Shown piece after piece: positions 34,670 to 43,228 of a stretch of 64,000 nucleotides of DNA; within the stretch, counting starts at the first letter, position 1; every line of letters begins with the position of its first letter. A program made the translations under genes and the position numbers. This stretch comes from CAVVYV01 sp963818205. Lineage in GTDB: Bacteria; Actinomycetota; Thermoleophilia; Solirubrobacterales; 70-9. The notes under the pieces are model-generated. The model did not search any database, had not been told where the DNA came from, and was given only the letters and a program-made list of their open reading frames with translations. Location: assembly GCA_963818205.1 (NCBI GenBank), contig CAWFRG010000014.1:191100-255099 (forward strand), in the 5' to 3' direction.

Positions 34670-35515
34670 CTAGACGTCCTTCTCGATCGGCACGTCCACG
34701 AGGTTCCCCCACTCCGTCCAGGAGCCGTCGTAGTTCTTCACCTTGTCCTCGCCGAGCAGCTCAGAGAGGACGAACCAGGTGTGCGCTGAGCGCTCGCCGA
34801 TCCGGCAGTAGGCGATGATCGGGTCGCCGCCGTCGACCACGCCCTTGCCCTCGTAGAGCTCGCGGAGCTCGTCCGCTGACTTGAAGGTGCCGTCCTCGTT
34901 CACCGCCTGGGCCCAGGGGACCGAGGCCGCGCCGGGGATGTGGCCGGCGCGCTGGGCGCCCTCCTGCTCGTAACCCGCCATCGCGATCAGCTCGCCCGAG
35001 TACTCCTGGGGGCTGCGGACGTCGACCAGGTGGGTCTTCGAGTCGAGCGACTTCAGCACCTCGTCGCGCATCGCGCGAATCCCCTCGTCGCCCTTCTTCG
35101 CCTTGAACTCGGCCGGCGGATGCGAGGGGACCTCGGTGGTGGTCTCGCGCTCCTCGCCAATCCACTTCTCCCGCGGCCCGTTGATCAGCTTCACCTTGTC
35201 GTGGCCGTAGTAGCGGAAGTACCAGTAGGTGTAGGCCGCGAACCAGTTGTTGCGGTCGCCGTAGAGGACCACGGTGTGGTCGTTGGAGATCCCGCGGCTG
35301 CCCATCAGCTCGCCGAAATCGTCCGGTCCGAGGAAATCGCGCTTCACCTGGTCCTGCAGGTCCGTCTTCCAGTCGAAGCCGATCGCACCAGGGATGTGGG
35401 CCTCGGCATAGAGGGCCGGGTTCTCGTCGACCTCGACGATCCGGATGTCGTCGTCCTCGAGATGCTCGGCGACCCAGTCGGTCTCGACCAGAACGTCCTT
35501 CGCGTAGTCAGCCAT
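34670..35515 (-). CDS. Thiosulfate/3-mercaptopyruvate sulfurtransferase
   Basis: 281 residues, two rhodanese domains. The C-terminal one has the active-site loop AYCRIGERSAHTWF with the catalytic Cys; in the N-terminal domain the Cys is replaced (VVLYGDRNNW), as expected for the inactive half. Similar to actinobacterial CysA/SseA enzymes that move sulfur to cyanide or thioredoxin. An A+T-rich promoter with a palindrome lies upstream. Confidence 0.93.
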   Translation of the reverse strand: MADYAKDVLVETDWVAEHLEDDDIRIVEVDENPALYAEAHIPGAIGFDWKTDLQDQVKRDFLGPDDFGELMGSRGISNDHTVVLYGDRNNWFAAYTYWYFRYYGHDKVKLINGPREKWIGEERETTTEVPSHPPAEFKAKKGDEGIRAMRDEVLKSLDSKTHLVDVRSPQEYSGELIAMAGYEQEGAQRAGHIPGAASVPWAQAVNEDGTFKSADELRELYEGKGVVDGGDPIIAYCRIGERSAHTWFVLSELLGEDKVKNYDGSWTEWGNLVDVPIEKDV

Positions 35516-35539
35516 TTCCTCTCGCTTTCCTAAGTATCT

Positions 35540-35578
35540 AATCCTGATCGGATTTTACCTATTGACTCCCGTGGTCAA
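35540..35578 (-). promoter_or_regulatory. Promoter with overlapping palindromic operator for the sulfurtransferase gene
   Basis: On the minus strand TTGACC and TAAAAT are separated by 15 bases, in an A+T-rich island unlike its surroundings. The near-palindrome AATCCGATCAGGATT (35540-35554) overlaps the end of the -10 element, a good position for a repressor. The cognate regulator is not identified. Confidence 0.5.
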
Positions 35579-35644
35579 ACTCTACTCGCCCGGTGCAGAA
35601 GAGTGGGATGGGTTGGACGGCAGCGAGTCCCAGGTCGCGCCCGA

Positions 35645-36130
35645 CTAGCCGGGCAAGCCGGCGACCGCGGTCGCAGTGAGCTCCGCCCAATCGTCCGCGT
35701 CACGGTCGTCCCTCAGCGCCACGACCGGAATCCGCCAGGTCTCGGCGGCGCGCTCGACGATCTCCCAACCGCCGCGGAGGTGCGCTTCCTCCACCTCGCC
35801 GTAAGCCTCATAGGCAAAGCCCCGAACCGGGCTGTCGACGAGCTTCTCCGAGAGGCGCTCCAGGCGCGGCCCGTGGATCGCGGCGACCACCTCCGGGTCG
35901 CCGCGAGCCGATCCCAGCAACCAGACGACCACGGTGATGTCGCCGCAGAGCTCGAGCACGGTGCCGGGGCTGTTTGGATCGGCGGTCGCCGCCTCCAGCC
36001 CCGCGGCTTCCATCGCCGCCACTCCCTCGGTCGAGCGGCTGGTCCCGCGGACCTGCCAGTCGCGCTCGCGCAGCCGCGCCCCCAGCTCCCGGCCGCGGCA
36101 GCCGCAGCCGACGATCAGCGCCCGGGCCAC
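35645..36130 (-). CDS. NAD(P)-binding Rossmann-like protein
   Basis: 161 residues from GTG 36128-36130 (VARALIVGCGCRGRELGARL). The glycine-rich nucleotide-binding loop GCGCRGRELG is followed by TSRSTEG and VVVWLLGSARGD, as in short NAD-dependent epimerase-like proteins. Function unknown. The upstream reading frame is the small membrane protein 36115-36294, whose end overlaps this start. Confidence 0.75.
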   Translation of the reverse strand: MARALIVGCGCRGRELGARLRERDWQVRGTSRSTEGVAAMEAAGLEAATADPNSPGTVLELCGDITVVVWLLGSARGDPEVVAAIHGPRLERLSEKLVDSPVRGFAYEAYGEVEEAHLRGGWEIVERAAETWRIPVVALRDDRDADDWAELTATAVAGLPG

Positions 36131-36294
36131 CAGATGAGTGACGCCACGGCGCTGTGCGCCTGGGGGCGGCCGCGGCCGAGCAGGTCGGCGGACGCAGGGC
36201 GACGCGCTTGCTGGCGGCAAGCGCGAGCCCGAGGACGCCGAGATGCGACGGCCGCGGCCGTCATCCAGGCGTGCATGGTCGTGGGGTCACTCAT
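36115..36294 (-). CDS. Small membrane protein (59 residues reconstructed), two compensating frame changes
   Basis: Starts MSDPTTMHAWMTAAAVA; in the next phase HLGVLGLALAASKRVA, a membrane helix; then ADLLGRGRPQAHSAVASLIW and WPGR to a TGA at 36115-36117. The total is an exact multiple of three, so the two frame changes cancel. It overlaps the start of the Rossmann-protein gene by 16 bases and follows the membrane protein at 36299 closely. Confidence 0.45.
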   Translation of the reverse strand: MSDPTTMHAWMTAAAVASRRPRARACRQQARRPASADLLGRGRPQAHSAVASLIWWPGR

Positions 36295-36298
36295 CTAG

Positions 36299-36619
36299 CT
36301 ACGCGTCGTCGTCCTCGAGCCCGCCGCCCTGAGCGAACGGTCCGCGGCCGCGGGCCCGGACCTGCTGGTCCTCGCGCGCCTGGCGCTCGACGTCCTCCTC
36401 GGTGATCTCCCTGGCCCCGCGCTTGCGCCGGTATTCGTTCTGGGCCTCGATCATCTGCCGGACGTCATCGATCTCGTTCTGGGCCTCGACCTCGGGGGAG
36501 CGGGTCGGCTTCCAATCGAGGAGGTCGGCGACACTGTGATCGCGCGTCATCCGCGCCGTCAGCACCATCAGCAGGAAGAGGACGACGAGCAGCACCAGGG
36601 TGAACGCGATAAGGGTCAT
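36299..36619 (-). CDS. Membrane-anchored small protein
   Basis: 106 residues from ATG 36617-36619. One N-terminal helix (TLIAFTLVLLVVLFLLMVLT), then a charged helical cytoplasmic tail: DLLDWKPTRSPEVEAQNEID, EITEEDVERQAREDQQ and an acidic end LEDDDA. Divergent from the thiolase gene, starts 26 bases apart. No function known. Confidence 0.7.
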   Translation of the reverse strand: MTLIAFTLVLLVVLFLLMVLTARMTRDHSVADLLDWKPTRSPEVEAQNEIDDVRQMIEAQNEYRRKRGAREITEEDVERQAREDQQVRARGRGPFAQGGGLEDDDA

Positions 36620-36644
36620 ACCCCGAGGCACCCACAGTACAGTC

Positions 36645-37862
36645 ATGCGCGTGCCCGAGGCGGTGATCGTCGATGCCCTTCGCACCCCGATGGGCGGCTT
36701 TCGCGGCGCCCTCTCCGGGGTGCGCCCCGACGACCTCGCCGCCCGGGTGATCGCCGCCGTGGTCGAGCGCAACGGCCTCGACCCCGACCGAATCGACGAC
36801 GTCTACATGGGCGCCGCCAACCAGTCGGGCGAGGACAATCGCGACGTCGCCAGGATGGCGGCGCTGCTGGCGGGCCTGCCGGTCGAGACCCCCGGAGTGA
36901 CGGTAAACCGCCTCTGTGCCTCGGGGCTGGAGGCGGTCAACCAAGCCTCCCGGGCGCTCCGGCTCGGCGAGGGGGACCTCTACCTCGCCGGTGGGGTCGA
37001 GTCGATGAGCAGGGCACCCTGGGTGATGCCGAAGCCGGAGAGGGGGCTGGCGCGAGGCGAGCAGACGCTCTACGACACCACCCTCGGCTGGCGGATGATC
37101 AACCCGCGGATGGAGGAGCTCCATTCGACCGAGTCGATGGGCGAGACCGGGGAGAACGTCGCCGAGCGCTACGCGATCAGCCGCGAGGAGCAGGACCGCT
37201 TCGCCCTCCAGAGCCACCGGCGAGCGGTGGCGGCGACCGAGGAGGGGCGGTTCGCCGAGCAGATCGTCCCGGTGGAGGCGCCGCCGCGGCGCCGGGGGGA
37301 GGACCCGGTGACCGTGAGCGTCGATGAGGGCCCCCGCGCGGACACCTCGCTCGAGAAGCTGGCGAAGCTGTCCCCCGCCTTCCGCGAGGGCGGCACGGTC
37401 ACCGCGGGCAACGCCTCACCGCTCAACGACGGCGCCGCCTGCCTGCTGATGGCGAGCGAGGAGACCGCGGCCGAGCTCGGCCGCGAGCCCCTCGCCCGGG
37501 TCGTCTCGATCGGGGTGGCGGGGGTGGACCCCGCCTACATGGGGATCGGCCCCGTGCCGGCCACCCAGAGGGCGCTCGAGGCCGCCGGCCTGGAGCTCAG
37601 TGATATCGAGCTGATCGAGCTGAACGAGGCGTTCGCCTCCCAGGTGCTGGCGAGCGCCGGCGAGCTCGGAATCGACGAGGAGCGGCTCAATGTCAACGGC
37701 GGCGCGATCGCGCTTGGGCACCCGCTGGGCTGCTCCGGCGCGCGGCTGATGACCACTTTGGTCTGGGAGATGCGCCGCCGCGGGGCCCGCTACGGACTGG
37801 CGACGCTGTGCATCGGCGTCGGCCAGGGGGTCGCCACAGTGGTCGAGAACACCGGTGGCTAA
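36645..37862 (+). CDS. Acetyl-CoA acetyltransferase / 3-ketoacyl-CoA thiolase
   Basis: 405 residues. All catalytic elements: nucleophile Cys in NRLCASGLEAVNQASR, His in NGGAIALGHPLGCSGAR, second Cys in LCIGVGQG. Start ATG 36645 (MRVPEAVIVDALRTPMGGF). It removes acetyl-CoA in the last beta-oxidation step or condenses two acetyl-CoA. It heads a cluster with acyl-CoA dehydrogenase, enoyl-CoA hydratase and 3-hydroxyacyl-CoA dehydrogenase, so a degradative role is favoured. Confidence 0.95.
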   Translation: MRVPEAVIVDALRTPMGGFRGALSGVRPDDLAARVIAAVVERNGLDPDRIDDVYMGAANQSGEDNRDVARMAALLAGLPVETPGVTVNRLCASGLEAVNQASRALRLGEGDLYLAGGVESMSRAPWVMPKPERGLARGEQTLYDTTLGWRMINPRMEELHSTESMGETGENVAERYAISREEQDRFALQSHRRAVAATEEGRFAEQIVPVEAPPRRRGEDPVTVSVDEGPRADTSLEKLAKLSPAFREGGTVTAGNASPLNDGAACLLMASEETAAELGREPLARVVSIGVAGVDPAYMGIGPVPATQRALEAAGLELSDIELIELNEAFASQVLASAGELGIDEERLNVNGGAIALGHPLGCSGARLMTTLVWEMRRRGARYGLATLCIGVGQGVATVVENTGG

Positions 37863-37984
37863 CCGCCGCGTACGCCCGTTCGGAGAGTTGAGGTTGCAAT
37901 CGACGCAGGGCGTGCTGGAGCCCTGCACCGCCTGCCTGGAGTCCAGCCGTTGGCCGGGTGTACGGCTCCGATAGCCTCGCCCCG

Positions 37985-38770
37985 ATGCCCGCCCCGGAGC
38001 TCGCCAGCGTCGACGGCTCGATCACCGGGACCGGCGATGCCCGGATCCCGCCGGGTGACGACGGCCTCCTGCGAGGCGACGGCGTCTTCGAGGTGATCCG
38101 GCTCTACCGTGGGACTCCGTTCGCCCTCGGCGACCATCTCGACCGGCTGCAGCGCTCGGCCGCCGCGATCGAGCTGCCCGTGGACCGTGACGCCCTCGAG
38201 GGGGAGATCGCGCCCCTGCTGGAGCGCTTCGGCGAGGAGGATGGCCAGCTGCGGATCGTCGTCACCCGCGGCGGCCGCAGGATCCTCCTGACGGAGAACC
38301 TGCCGCCGCGCGGTGAGACCGTCTCGCTCGCCTCGGTGCGCTACTCGCCGAGCATCATCCTCACCGGGGTGAAATCGCTCTCCTACGCCGCGAACATGCA
38401 GGCGACCCGGCTCGCTCAGGAGAAGGGAGCCGACGAGGCGATCCTGGTGCGGCCGGACGACGTCGTTCTCGAGGCCCCGACTTCGACCGTCTTCTGGGCC
38501 ACCGCCGACGGCTCCCTGCGCACGCCGGCGATCGAGGTTGGCGTCCTCGAGTCGATCACCCGGGCGCGGATAGTCCGGGAGCTCGAGGTCGAGGAGGGCA
38601 GCTTCACCCTCGAGGACGCCCTCGGCGCCGAGGAGGCCTTCCTCGCCTCGACCACCCGCGAGGTCCAGCCGGTCTCCGCGATCGACGGCAAGGGGCTGCG
38701 GGCGTGCCCGGGACCCCGTACGCGGGAGGCGACCGAGGCGTTCAGTTCGGTCAGGGATCGTGAGCTGTGA
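37985..38770 (+). CDS. Class IV PLP aminotransferase
   Basis: 261 residues. GLLRGDGVFEVIRLYRG near the start and GVKSLSYAANMQATRLAQEK with the PLP lysine, then ADEAILVRPDDVVLEAPTST. The family includes branched-chain aminotransferase, D-amino-acid aminotransferase and aminodeoxychorismate lyase; the short length and VKSLSY favour the last two. It sits inside the beta-oxidation cluster without obvious functional link. Confidence 0.88.
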   Translation: MPAPELASVDGSITGTGDARIPPGDDGLLRGDGVFEVIRLYRGTPFALGDHLDRLQRSAAAIELPVDRDALEGEIAPLLERFGEEDGQLRIVVTRGGRRILLTENLPPRGETVSLASVRYSPSIILTGVKSLSYAANMQATRLAQEKGADEAILVRPDDVVLEAPTSTVFWATADGSLRTPAIEVGVLESITRARIVRELEVEEGSFTLEDALGAEEAFLASTTREVQPVSAIDGKGLRACPGPRTREATEAFSSVRDREL

Positions 38771-38790
38771 GACTCGACCTCGACTAGACC

Positions 38791-40038
38791 TTGGATTTCC
38801 AGCTTTCCGATGAGCAGCGCCTGATCGCCGATTCGGCGCGCGAGTTCTGCGACCGCGAGATCGTGCCTCGGGTACGCGACAACGACCGCGCGGGCCGCTT
38901 CGACCGCGAGCTGGCGAGCAAGCTCGGCGAGGTCGGCTACCTGGGGGCGCCGGTCGCCGAGGAGTACGGCGGCCGTGGCCTCGACTATCTCGGCTACGGC
39001 CTGATCGTCGAGCAGGTCGGCCGCGCCGACTCCTCGGCGCGGACGGTGGTCTCGGTGCAGACCTCGCTCGTCTGCGGCTCGATCGAGAAGTGGGGAACAG
39101 AGGAGCAGAAGCGCGCGTGGCTGCCCCGGCTCTGCTCGGGCGAGGCACTCGGCTGCTTCGCGCTCACCGAGCCCGACTTCGGATCCGATGCCGCCAGCCT
39201 CCGCACCCGCGCCACGAAGACCGACTCGGGCTGGTCGATCACCGGCAACAAGATGTGGATCTCGATGGGGAACGTGGCCGAGGTGGCGCTGGTCTTCGCC
39301 CAGACCGACCCAGAGCTCAGGCACCAGGGACTCGCCTGCTTCCTGGTGCCGACCGCCGCCGACGGCTACAGCTCCCAGGAGATCCACGGCAAGCTCGGCC
39401 TGCGCTCATCCGACACCGCCGAGATCTCACTGGACGAGGTGGAGGTCCCCGCTGACGCAATGCTCGGGGAGGTCGGCGATGGCTTCAAGGTTGCGATGAG
39501 CGCCCTCGACAACGGGCGCTACAGCGTCGCCGCAGGCTGCGTCGGGATCTGCGACGGCTGCGTCGACGCCTCGGTCACGTATGCCCAGGAACGCAAGCAA
39601 TTTGGTGTGCCGATCGGGAGCTTCCAGCTGGTCCAGGAGCTGATCGCAGAGATGGTGGTGAAGCGCGACGCCGCCCGGATGCTCGTCTGGCGCGCCGGTG
39701 ACCTCAAGGACCGCGGCGAGCCGAACACGATCGAGACCTCGATCGCCAAGTACTACGCCACCGAGGCGGCGGTCGAGTGCGCCAACGCCGCGATCCAGGT
39801 GCACGGCGGGGCCGGCTACGTCGACGACTACCCGGTCGAGCGCTACCTGCGCGACGCCCGGGTGACCACCCTCTACGAGGGCACCTCGCAGATTCACAAG
39901 CTGATCATCGGCCGGGGAGTGACCGGCATCAACGCGATGACGCCGCCGGTACCCGAGGTGCTCCGCGATGCGAGGGGCTCCGCAGGCGAAGCCGAGGAGC
40001 CACCCGATTCCAGAGGGAGGAGCAACCCGATGAGCTGA
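38791..40038 (+). CDS. Acyl-CoA dehydrogenase with a repeat-derived C-terminal tail
   Basis: 415 residues from TTG 38791. FAD-dependent acyl-CoA dehydrogenase: MDFQLSDEQRLIADSAREFC, FALTEPDFGSDAASLRT, KMWISMGNVAEV, AQERKQFGVPIGSFQLVQE, and the region holding the catalytic base near LYEGTSQIHKLIIGRGVTG. The usual end is near TGINAM; here about 25 more residues follow, encoded by an inserted copy of the 42-bp repeat (39969-40010), up to a stop that overlaps the next gene's start. Confidence 0.93.
   Translation: MDFQLSDEQRLIADSAREFCDREIVPRVRDNDRAGRFDRELASKLGEVGYLGAPVAEEYGGRGLDYLGYGLIVEQVGRADSSARTVVSVQTSLVCGSIEKWGTEEQKRAWLPRLCSGEALGCFALTEPDFGSDAASLRTRATKTDSGWSITGNKMWISMGNVAEVALVFAQTDPELRHQGLACFLVPTAADGYSSQEIHGKLGLRSSDTAEISLDEVEVPADAMLGEVGDGFKVAMSALDNGRYSVAAGCVGICDGCVDASVTYAQERKQFGVPIGSFQLVQELIAEMVVKRDAARMLVWRAGDLKDRGEPNTIETSIAKYYATEAAVECANAAIQVHGGAGYVDDYPVERYLRDARVTTLYEGTSQIHKLIIGRGVTGINAMTPPVPEVLRDARGSAGEAEEPPDSRGRSNPMS
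39969..40010 (-). repeat. 42-bp dispersed palindromic repeat, copy C, inside a coding region
   Basis: Its reverse complement matches copies A (3375) and B (48442), sharing GCTCCTCGGCTTCGCCTGCG then GAGC and CCCTCGCA. It is translated as the C-terminal tail of the acyl-CoA dehydrogenase and lies just before the hydratase Shine-Dalgarno sequence. Confidence 0.65.
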
Positions 40039-40804
40039 GCCTGATTCGGTTCAGTCGTCGGTCGACGGCCAGGTCGCTCTCTGCCGCCTCAACCGCCCCG
40101 AGGCTCGCAACGCCCTCTCGCCCGAGCTGCGCCAGGAGCTGGTCGAGGCGGTCTCCGGGTTCGACGCCGACGAGGACGTCCACTGCATCGTGATCGCCGG
40201 CGACGACGAGGCGTTCGCGGCCGGAGCCGACGTCAAGGCGCTGAGCGAGCACCGGATCGGCGACGAGCTCAGCCCCACCGAGTCCTTCTGGCGCCGGATG
40301 GCCTCGGTCCGGACCCCGATGGTCGCCGCCGTCTCGGGCTGGGCGCTGGGCGGCGGCTGCGAGCTGGCACTGCTCTGCGACATGATCGTCGCCTCCGAGA
40401 GCGCCGAGTTCGGCCAGCCGGAGATCACCCTGGCGATCATTCCCGGCGGCGGAGGGACCCAGCGCCTGGCGAGGGCGATCGGCAAGGCGCGGGCGATGGA
40501 GCTGGTGCTGACAGGTCGACGCTTCGACGCGAAGGAGGCCCATGCGATGGGGCTGGTCAACCAGGTGACCGGCAATCGCGAGTGGCTGGACAAGGCGATG
40601 GAGCTGGCGCAGGTGATCGCCCGCCGGCCGCCGCTGGCCGCGAGGCTCGCGAAGGAGGCGATCCTGACGGCGGAGGAGACCGGGCTGACCGCCGGGGTCG
40701 AGGCCGAGCGCCGCCTGTTCGGCGTCGCGATGGCGACCGAGGACCGGGTCGAGGCGATGCAGGCCTTCCTGGAGAAGCGCCGCCCCGACTTCCACGGCCG
40801 CTAG
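40030..40804 (+). CDS. Enoyl-CoA hydratase/isomerase, frameshift directly after the start
   Basis: About 257 residues. GGGAGGAG lies seven bases before ATG 40030. One extra base at about 40033 must be removed to read AEPDSVQSSVDGQVALCRLN and RPEARNALSPELRQELV. The crotonase oxyanion-hole elements AFAAGADVKAL and WALGGGCELALLCDMI and the catalytic Glu region FGQPEITLAIIPGGGGTQRL are present. It hydrates enoyl-CoA in beta-oxidation, between the dehydrogenase and 3-hydroxyacyl-CoA dehydrogenase genes. Confidence 0.9.
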
Positions 40805-40812
40805 TCCGGCGC

Positions 40813-42027
40813 GTGGCGAAGCTCGAGCGAATCGGGATCGCCGGCGCCGGGACGATGGGCGCCGGAATCGCCCAGGCCGCGGTCCTCGGCGGGCTGGAGA
40901 CCGTGATCCAGGATCCCGACGCAGCGGCTCTCGAGAAGGGAGTCGCGCGGCTCCGCGAGGGGCTCGCCAAGGGCGCCGAGCGCGGGCGCTGGAGCGAGGA
41001 CGACGCCGCCCGCGCCCTCGATCGCCTCACCCGGGGCGGCACCGAGATCGAGTCGCTGGCCGGGTGCGATCTGGTGATCGAGGCGGCGCCCGAGGATCTG
41101 GAGCTGAAGCGGAAGCTGTTCGCGGCCCTCGCCGAAGCCTGCGGCCCCGAGACGGTGCTGGCGACCAATACCTCGTCGCTCTCGGTGACCGCGATCGCCG
41201 CCTCCACCCCGGAGCCCGAGCGGGTGGTCGGGATGCACTTCTTCAACCCGCCGGCGCTGATGGAGCTGGTCGAGGTTGTCGCCGGGGACGACAGCTCCGC
41301 CGCCGCGATCGAGGCCGCGACCGAGGTCACCCGGCGGATGGGCAAGACCCCGATCCGCGCTCGCGACTCGGTCGGCTTCGTCGGCAACCGCTGCCTGCGC
41401 CCGTTCACCCTCGAGGCCCTGCGGATGCTCGGCGAGGGGATCGGCTCCCACGAGGAGATCGACCGGGTCTACCGGCTCGCCGGCGGCTTCCGGATGGGGC
41501 CATTCGAGCTCATCGACCTGATCGGCGTCGACGTCAACTTCGCCGTCGCCCGCTCGTTCTACGAGCAATCCTTCGGCGAGCCGCGCTGGCGCCCCCATCC
41601 GATCCAGGCGCGGATGGTCGCGGCCGGCCGGTTGGGCCGGAAGAGCGGCCGCGGCTTCTACTCCTATGCGGGAGAGCGGCACCGCGAGCCCGACCCCGAG
41701 GTCGAGGGCGATCCCCCGCTCTTCGACGAGGGAGAGCAGGAGCGGGTCGCCGGGCCGCTCGCCCCGCCGATCCTCAGCCGCCTCGGCGCTCAGATCGCCA
41801 ACGAGGCCTGCTTCGCGCTCGGCGAGCGGGTCGCCACCGCCGAGGACATCGACACGGCGATGCGGCTGGGCTTCAACTGGCCGCTCGGGCCGCTCGAGTG
41901 GGGCGAGCGGCTGGGCTGGGCCCGCGCCGTGGGCACGCTCGAGGAGCTGCGCGAGACCCACGGGGAGCCCTACCGCCCGGCGCTGGTGCTTCGCCGGTTC
42001 GGCGCCGGCGACGCCTTCGGGGGCTGA
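40813..42027 (+). CDS. 3-Hydroxyacyl-CoA dehydrogenase (two C-terminal domains)
   Basis: 404 residues from GTG 40813. NAD-binding IGIAGAGTMGAGIAQAAVLG, ATNTSSLSVTAIA, catalytic His in RVVGMHFFNPPALMELVEVV, and two copies of the C-terminal helical domain (DSVGFVGNRCLRPFTLEALR and QIANEACFALGERVATAEDID). It oxidises 3-hydroxyacyl-CoA. The tandem C-terminal domains resemble PaaH/FadB2-type enzymes with an internal pseudo-dimer. Confidence 0.94.
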   Translation: MAKLERIGIAGAGTMGAGIAQAAVLGGLETVIQDPDAAALEKGVARLREGLAKGAERGRWSEDDAARALDRLTRGGTEIESLAGCDLVIEAAPEDLELKRKLFAALAEACGPETVLATNTSSLSVTAIAASTPEPERVVGMHFFNPPALMELVEVVAGDDSSAAAIEAATEVTRRMGKTPIRARDSVGFVGNRCLRPFTLEALRMLGEGIGSHEEIDRVYRLAGGFRMGPFELIDLIGVDVNFAVARSFYEQSFGEPRWRPHPIQARMVAAGRLGRKSGRGFYSYAGERHREPDPEVEGDPPLFDEGEQERVAGPLAPPILSRLGAQIANEACFALGERVATAEDIDTAMRLGFNWPLGPLEWGERLGWARAVGTLEELRETHGEPYRPALVLRRFGAGDAFGG

Positions 42028-42092
42028 CGGGACAACGCCTTGCAGCAGAGAGGAAAAGGCCTGCGGCAAGCGCAAGCGCGAAGCGCTAGGCG

Positions 42093-43103
42093 CTAGCGGG
42101 AGGCGCCTTCGACCGCGGCGATGATCTCGCCGGTCTGGGTACCCCAGTGCTCCTCGGGAGCGGGGGGCATGTCGCGGAGGAACCACTCGGCGTCGAGCGC
42201 ACCCTTGGTGCCGGACCCGGCGGCGGTCACCGCCTGTCGGTAGGTGCTGTCGACCAGGTCGCCGACCGCGAAGACACCCTTGAGGCTGGTCTTGGTCGAG
42301 GGCTCCTGGGCGACGACGTAGCCCTCGTCGTCGAGGTCGACCTGACCCTTGACCAGCTCGGAGAGAGGCTTGTGGCCGATCGCGACGAATGCCGCCCCGA
42401 CCTCGAGCTCCCTCTGCTCGCCGGTCTCGGCGTTCTCGAGGGCGATCTTGGCGATCTTGCCGTCGTCACCGGCGACGAACTCCTTCGGCACGTACGGAGT
42501 GAGGAACTCGATGTTGTCCTTGCTCCGGGCGCGCTCCTGCATGATCTTCGAGGCGCGGTAGTCGTCGCGGCGGTGGACGCTGGTCAGCTTGTCGGCGAAC
42601 TTGGAGACGAAGATCGAGTCCTCCATCGCCGAGTCGCCGCCGCCGATCACGGCGACGTCCTCGCCCTTGAAGAAGGCGCCGTCGCAGACCCCGCAGGTGG
42701 AGACGCCGCGGCCCTGAAGCTCCATCTCGCCGGGGATCCCGAGCCGCTTCGGCTCGGCACCCATCGAGAGGATCACAGCCTTTGCCTGGTAGGTGTCCTT
42801 GCCGACCTTCACGGTCTGGATCCCACCGTCGGTGAGCTCGACCTCGGTGACGTCGTCGGTGATGAAGCGGGTGCCGAAGCGCTCGGCCTGGGCCCGGAAC
42901 TCATTCATCATCTCCGGCCCCATGACGCCCTCGAGGTAGCCGGGGTAGTTCTCGACCTCAGTTGTGTTCTGGAGCTGGCCGCCCCACCGGAAGCCCTCGA
43001 TCACCAGGGGCTCGAGCTCGGCGCGGGCGGCGTAGAGCGCAGCGGTGTAGCCGGCGGGCCCGCCGCCGATGATGATCAGGTTTTCGATCCGCTTCTCGTT
43101 CAT
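42093..43103 (-). CDS. trxB: Thioredoxin-disulfide reductase
   Basis: 336-residue flavoprotein: FAD-binding IIGGGPAGYTAALYAARAEL, redox-active CxxC in STCGVCDGAFF, NADPH-binding VIGGGDSAMEDSI and the FAD end GVFAVGDLVDSTYRQAVTAA. It reduces thioredoxin with NADPH. ATG 43101-43103 has AAAGGAAG upstream. A possible -10 (TACTAT) lies about 90 bases upstream in an A+T-rich patch near 43190. Confidence 0.96.
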   Translation of the reverse strand: MNEKRIENLIIIGGGPAGYTAALYAARAELEPLVIEGFRWGGQLQNTTEVENYPGYLEGVMGPEMMNEFRAQAERFGTRFITDDVTEVELTDGGIQTVKVGKDTYQAKAVILSMGAEPKRLGIPGEMELQGRGVSTCGVCDGAFFKGEDVAVIGGGDSAMEDSIFVSKFADKLTSVHRRDDYRASKIMQERARSKDNIEFLTPYVPKEFVAGDDGKIAKIALENAETGEQRELEVGAAFVAIGHKPLSELVKGQVDLDDEGYVVAQEPSTKTSLKGVFAVGDLVDSTYRQAVTAAGSGTKGALDAEWFLRDMPPAPEEHWGTQTGEIIAAVEGASR

Positions 43104-43228
43104 CGCTTCCTTTCGCGGAGGCTATCGGGATAGTCCGGTGGTGCTTTTCTGGCCGCCGAATATGCCGGGCCCTGCTTCTTACTTCACTTTTTATAGTAGC
43201 GCGGCCGTGGCCCACTTCGGCCCCGTGA

